DNA of 16,503 nucleotides. It comes from Opitutia bacterium UBA7374 (GTDB taxonomy: Bacteria; Verrucomicrobiota; Verrucomicrobiia; Opitutales; Coraliomargaritaceae). Shown piece after piece: positions 13,638 to 16,503 of this stretch. The DNA lies in NCBI GenBank assembly GCA_002469895.1, contig DKOA01000047.1:21998-38500 (forward strand), in the 5' to 3' direction. The translations under genes were made by a program, and so were the position numbers. The notes under the pieces are model-generated. The model was not told the origin of the DNA and searched no databases. It was given only the letters and a program-made list of their open reading frames with translations. Positions within the stretch are counted from its first letter, which is position 1, and each line of letters begins with the position of its first letter.

Positions 13638-14545
13638 ACCTGATTCCCTAGAGGCTGACTCGCCGCTTCGTCATAAATCGATTTTGGGAAGACCTTCAAA
13701 TCCCAGACCAGTCCCATGCGCTCGAGTAAGCGCAAGAGAGAATAGGTAATATCAAGCTCCCACCAATACATTCCCTGACGGGCCGAGAGAGGATAGCGAT
13801 GGTGATTATTGTGCCAACCTTCTCCAAAGGTAAGCAAGGCCACCCAAAAATTGTTTCGGCTCTCGTCCTCAGTGGCGAAGCGCTTTGTTCCGACAATGTG
13901 GGTCACCGAGTTAACACAAAAAGTAACGTGATACACCAGAACAGTGCTTAGAAAGAAGCCCCACATAAGAAGTTGTATCCCGCTAGTACCCAAACCAGGA
14001 AAGAAGAAATTAAGCGTGGCCCCAGTAATATAGAGTGCACACATCAGGGAAAGTACCGGCAAAACATGAAACCGGTCAATGAAGTGCAATTCCGGAAACT
14101 TGCACAGGTCACGAATACGCTCGTATTTTATGGAGCGATGCGCACGACAGAGCACCCATCCGATATGCGACCAAAAAGCCGACTGAGCGACCGGCGAGTG
14201 CACATCCTCGTCTTGATCGGAATACTGGTGGTGATGGCGATGATTGGCAGCCCACCACATTGGTCCTAGCTGCGCGGATGAAGTGCCGACCCAAGCAAGC
14301 ACAAACTGAAAAGCACGACTAGTCTTGAACGAACGATGAGAAAAATAGCGGTGGAAGCCAGCGGTCAGGGCAAAGACGCGGAAGGAAAAGGTCAGTAACA
14401 ATGTGACGACTGCGACCCAGCTGAATCCGGTAAAGAAGAGCCCGATACAAGCAATATGTAAAAATATGACCGGCGAGGAGGCCATAAGTAGACGGTTGTC
14501 CTCATCATTGAGGGCGTGGCGAAAGATTTTTAGCAATGCGTTCAT
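13634..14545 (-). CDS. Membrane fatty-acid desaturase (acyl-CoA delta-9 type)
   Basis: A 303-residue membrane di-iron desaturase that introduces a cis double bond into a fatty acyl chain using O2. The three His boxes are intact: HRYFSH (65-70), HRHHHQYSD (102-110) and HNNHH (245-249), with the additional metal-ligand His in NSVTHIVG (H216). Spacing and sequence follow the stearoyl-CoA/delta-9 group (ALTAGFHRYFSHRSFKTSR, FGEGWHNNHHRYP). Hydrophobic segments lie near 24-40, 43-60, 80-95, 160-183 and 188-208. It is the first gene of the minus-strand lipid operon, so its upstream region (14546-14687) should hold the promoter; I see no clear -35/-10 pair there. Its product, an unsaturated acyl chain, is the substrate type used by the Cfa-like enzyme two genes downstream. 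No electron-donor domain is fused. Confidence 0.94.
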   Translation of the reverse strand: MNALLKIFRHALNDEDNRLLMASSPVIFLHIACIGLFFTGFSWVAVVTLLLTFSFRVFALTAGFHRYFSHRSFKTSRAFQFVLAWVGTSSAQLGPMWWAANHRHHHQYSDQDEDVHSPVAQSAFWSHIGWVLCRAHRSIKYERIRDLCKFPELHFIDRFHVLPVLSLMCALYITGATLNFFFPGLGTSGIQLLMWGFFLSTVLVYHVTFCVNSVTHIVGTKRFATEDESRNNFWVALLTFGEGWHNNHHRYPLSARQGMYWWELDITYSLLRLLERMGLVWDLKVFPKSIYDEAASQPLGNQV

Positions 14546-14687
14546 TTGCAGTAATGGAACGTTGAAAGGAAAACAAACTTAGCAAAGCAACCAACTTTCC
14601 TTAGCTCCAGAAAGAAATGCGCTGATTATGGAAGATTCACGCTAGGCCAGTCAGTAAGGAAACCCGGAGGCATACGATTATCATAAA

Positions 14688-15194
14688 ATGCCTAAAATCC
14701 ACACATTGCTACGCGAACAACGGGTTCCTACAGACTTGGATACCGCATGGGACTTTATCCGACGCCCGGAAAACTTAAATAAAATCACCCCGGAGGACAT
14801 GCATTTTGAAATTGTCTCCGAAGTGCCGGATCTCATGCGTAATGGCCTGATTATCGAGTACCGGATCGGCATTCCTCTACTGGGTAAACAGGTCTGGCTA
14901 AGCGAGTTAAAACATGTTCGTGAGCGGCACTCTTTTGTCGATGAGCAACGCATCGGGCCCTACCTCCTTTGGTACCACTACCATGAAATAACGGAATGCT
15001 CTGAAGGCGTCTGTTTTATCGACCGCGTGCATTACAGCCTACCTTTTGGTCCGATCGGCGATATTGCGCACCTATTGTACGTTAAGGGGCAGCTAAAACA
15101 TATCTTTGACTACCGTAAAATTGCCATGGAACGCGAGTTTGCCGTAGAAAAGAGCTCAGATAAGGCATTGACAGGATCCGGCGTGTTGGCATGA
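14688..15194 (+). CDS. SRPBCC (START-like) ligand-binding protein
   Basis: A 168-residue SRPBCC-fold protein. The N-terminal strand and helices read REQRVPTDLDTAWDFIRRPE then NLNKITPEDMHFEIVSE (about 9-45), typical of the bacterial group often annotated as cyclase/dehydrase or ligand-binding SRPBCC. The middle has hydrophobic strands (GLIIEYRIGIPLLG, GPYLLWYHYHEITE) lining a presumed cavity, ending with the long C-terminal helix region (QLKHIFDYRKIAMEREF). It has no signal peptide or transmembrane segment. GGAGG at 14666-14670 is too far (17 bases) to be a normal ribosome site. It is divergent from the desaturase operon, separated by 142 bp, so shared control and a hydrophobic lipid ligand are possible but not shown. 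Confidence 0.82.
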   Translation: MPKIHTLLREQRVPTDLDTAWDFIRRPENLNKITPEDMHFEIVSEVPDLMRNGLIIEYRIGIPLLGKQVWLSELKHVRERHSFVDEQRIGPYLLWYHYHEITECSEGVCFIDRVHYSLPFGPIGDIAHLLYVKGQLKHIFDYRKIAMEREFAVEKSSDKALTGSGVLA

Positions 15195-15279
15195 GTTATG
15201 TGAAAGTGATTCGGGAGGTTTTTTTTCCCGGAAGATAGGTGCGAAATCTGCACACCCATCCGCGCTTTTCCCTAACTAC

Positions 15280-15367
15280 TCTGGTACTAATAACCAGACC
15301 CTCCATTGCGGTGATTGCAGTATGCATAAACCGCTACAAATGAAACAACGTTAGCATGCGTGCTAGC
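15280..15367 (+). promoter_or_regulatory. Structured leader of rho with three hairpins
   Basis: Three stem-loops occur in succession: TCTGGT/ACCAGA (15280-15298, 7-base loop); GCGGT/ACCGC (15308-15334) enclosing TGCA-GTA-TGCA (15316-15326); and GTTAGCA-TGCG-TGCTAGC (15350-15367, one G-T pair) ending eight bases before the rho ATG. The last stem occupies the place of a Shine-Dalgarno sequence and could hinder initiation. In several bacteria rho is autoregulated in its leader. None of the stems has a T-run, so they are not intrinsic terminators. Confidence 0.45.
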
Positions 15368-15375
15368 GCTTGCCT

Positions 15376-16503
15376 ATGAGCGAAGAAGTTGAAACGCAAA
15401 AGACGACAGAGATAGAAGTCACTGGTATTCTGGAACTGCTCCAGAACAAGACCGGGCAATTGATTGACCCTACCCGCAATGGTAAAACCAAGCCGAGCGA
15501 TCCATTTGTTCCGCGTGAATTGATCAAGCGCTTCAAGCTCAAACAAGGAAACCGGGTACTCGCCAAGGCACAGCACAATCCCCGTCATCCCAACCCAAAA
15601 GTACATTTTATTGATGAAGTGGACGGTCTGAAAATCGATCAGCGCAAGGGCCGCTATAGCTTCCAACAACTCACTTCGATACCACCGGAAGAGCAGATTA
15701 TTCTAGAAGCGGATGATGGTCGCCTGACCACTCGTGTGATTGATCTCTTTTGCCCGATTGGCAAGGGTACTCGTGGATTGATCGTTGCCCCTCCCCGTAC
15801 GGGCAAAACCACGCTCCTCCACGATATCGCTCATGGAGTTGTCGAAAACCATCCCGAATGCCACTTGATCGTGCTTCTTGTTGATGAACGGCCTGAAGAA
15901 GTCACTGATTTTAAACGAAGCGTTGAGGCAGAGATATATGCCTCCTCCAACGACGAAGACATCCCCAGCCACATTCGAGTGGCCGAACTCGCTATCGAAA
16001 GAGCCAAGCGCATGGTAGAGTCTGGAAAAGATGTTGTCCTTCTCCTTGACTCTATCACACGACTTTCCCGCGCTTATAATTCCGCCAGCGGAAAAGGTGG
16101 ACGTACCATGACCGGGGGTCTCGACATCCGCGCATTGGAAAAGCCCAGGCAGCTTTTTTCGGCAGCCCGCAACTGTGAAGAAGGCGGAAGCCTGACAATT
16201 ATTGCGACCGCATTGATTGAGACCGGCAGCAAGATGGACGAACTAATTTTCCAGGAGTTCAAAGGTACCGGTAACATGGAAATGGTACTGGACCGCAAAG
16301 CCGCTGAATTGCGCCTCTGGCCGGCGGTCAATCTCAACGCCTCCGGCACGCGCCGCGAAGAGCTACTCCTCTCCGGTCAGCGACTGGAGGCTGCACAGTT
16401 CCTCCGGCGTGCCCTTGCCGGTCAAAAGATTGAAGATGCTGCTGAAACAATGATTGACCGTATCGGACAAACCAAGACCAACGAAGACTTCCTAAAGCTT
16501 CTC
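15376..16503 (+). CDS. rho: Transcription termination factor Rho, N-terminally short (3' end outside window)
   Basis: Hexameric RNA-dependent ATPase/helicase that ends transcription. The visible 376 residues reach past TKTNEDF, a few residues from the expected C-terminus. The core shows P-loop APPRTGKTTLL (138-148; E. coli K181 is Arg), LLVDERPEEVTD (167-178), Walker B VVLLLDSITRLSRAYN, Q-loop SGKGGRTMTGGLD, EEGGSLTIIATALIETGSKM through DELIFQEFKGTGNME (R-loop) and SGTRREELLL. The protein opens almost directly at the RNA-binding cold-shock-like domain (GILELLQ at 17-23), so the helical Rho_N domain is missing. An in-frame TAG at 15364-15366, twelve bases before the ATG, rules out a longer product. 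The RNP1-like GFGFLR is replaced by KTGQLI (25-30), losing both aromatic residues. No Shine-Dalgarno sequence is seen. Identity is certain; the N-terminal divergence is odd. Confidence 0.95.
   Translation, partial: MSEEVETQKTTEIEVTGILELLQNKTGQLIDPTRNGKTKPSDPFVPRELIKRFKLKQGNRVLAKAQHNPRHPNPKVHFIDEVDGLKIDQRKGRYSFQQLTSIPPEEQIILEADDGRLTTRVIDLFCPIGKGTRGLIVAPPRTGKTTLLHDIAHGVVENHPECHLIVLLVDERPEEVTDFKRSVEAEIYASSNDEDIPSHIRVAELAIERAKRMVESGKDVVLLLDSITRLSRAYNSASGKGGRTMTGGLDIRALEKPRQLFSAARNCEEGGSLTIIATALIETGSKMDELIFQEFKGTGNMEMVLDRKAAELRLWPAVNLNASGTRREELLLSGQRLEAAQFLRRALAGQKIEDAAETMIDRIGQTKTNEDFLKLL

Noticed and set aside
15212..15230. CGGGA/TCCCG with eight T between, after the SRPBCC gene, as an intrinsic terminator.
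   Set aside because: The T-run is in the loop rather than after the stem, and the stem is only 5 bp.
1..16503. tRNA genes, CRISPR arrays, transposases or phage genes.
   Set aside because: Reading both strands gave no cloverleaf, spaced repeats or mobile-element motifs.

Overview
The window looks like ordinary chromosomal DNA from a free-living bacterium of moderate GC content. My best guess at lineage is Verrucomicrobiota (an Opitutae-like member). This is inferred from a Fur-type regulator directly ahead of sufCBD, a long-form SufT, frequent starts without a Shine-Dalgarno sequence, and the mix of household genes. No rRNA, tRNA, CRISPR array, insertion sequence or prophage gene is visible. 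No wholly new multi-gene system is evident; the unusual features sit inside recognisable families.

Layout. (1) 77-835, minus: rsmE, a 16S rRNA methyltransferase, divergent from the next block across a short palindrome-rich region. (2) 894-6324, plus: a SUF iron-sulfur block, made of a PerR/Irr-like Fur-family regulator, sufC, sufB, sufD and sufT. A DUF433 antitoxin gene and a frameshifted DUF5615 toxin remnant lie between sufD and sufT. No cysteine desulfurase or scaffold gene (sufS, sufU/sufE) is present in the window. (3) 6356-7930, minus: miaA followed by an HNH endonuclease gene. (4) 8014-9195, plus: a GT4-type glycosyltransferase. (5) 9433-14545, minus: six genes transcribed in the order fatty-acid desaturase, DUF1295 membrane protein, Cfa-like methyltransferase, an unrecognised protein, an endonuclease/exonuclease/phosphatase-fold enzyme, rlmH. 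(6) 14688-15194, plus: an SRPBCC-fold protein. (7) 15376 to the right edge, plus: Rho, almost complete, lacking the usual N-terminal helical domain and preceded by a leader with several hairpins.

How the genes fit together. SufC is the ATPase and SufB/SufD form the scaffold that builds Fe-S clusters. SufT is an accessory or maturation factor. The Fur-family protein is the obvious candidate to control them through a 23-bp palindrome 48 bp ahead of its own start, which resembles both PerR boxes and Irr (ICE) boxes. In that regulator one conserved metal-ligand Asp is Cys and one structural-zinc Cys is Ser, so its sensing chemistry may differ from PerR. The desaturase/DUF1295/Cfa-like trio is tightly packed (4-bp and 28-bp overlaps) and reads as a membrane-lipid modification unit: make a double bond, methylate across it, then perhaps reduce or further modify. 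The Cfa-like enzyme lacks several residues that bind bicarbonate in the E. coli enzyme, so its product may not be a plain cyclopropane. RsmE, RlmH and MiaA are RNA-modification genes dispersed along the window. Family residue numbers quoted for comparison come from memory of B. subtilis PerR, E. coli Cfa, SufBD and Rho.
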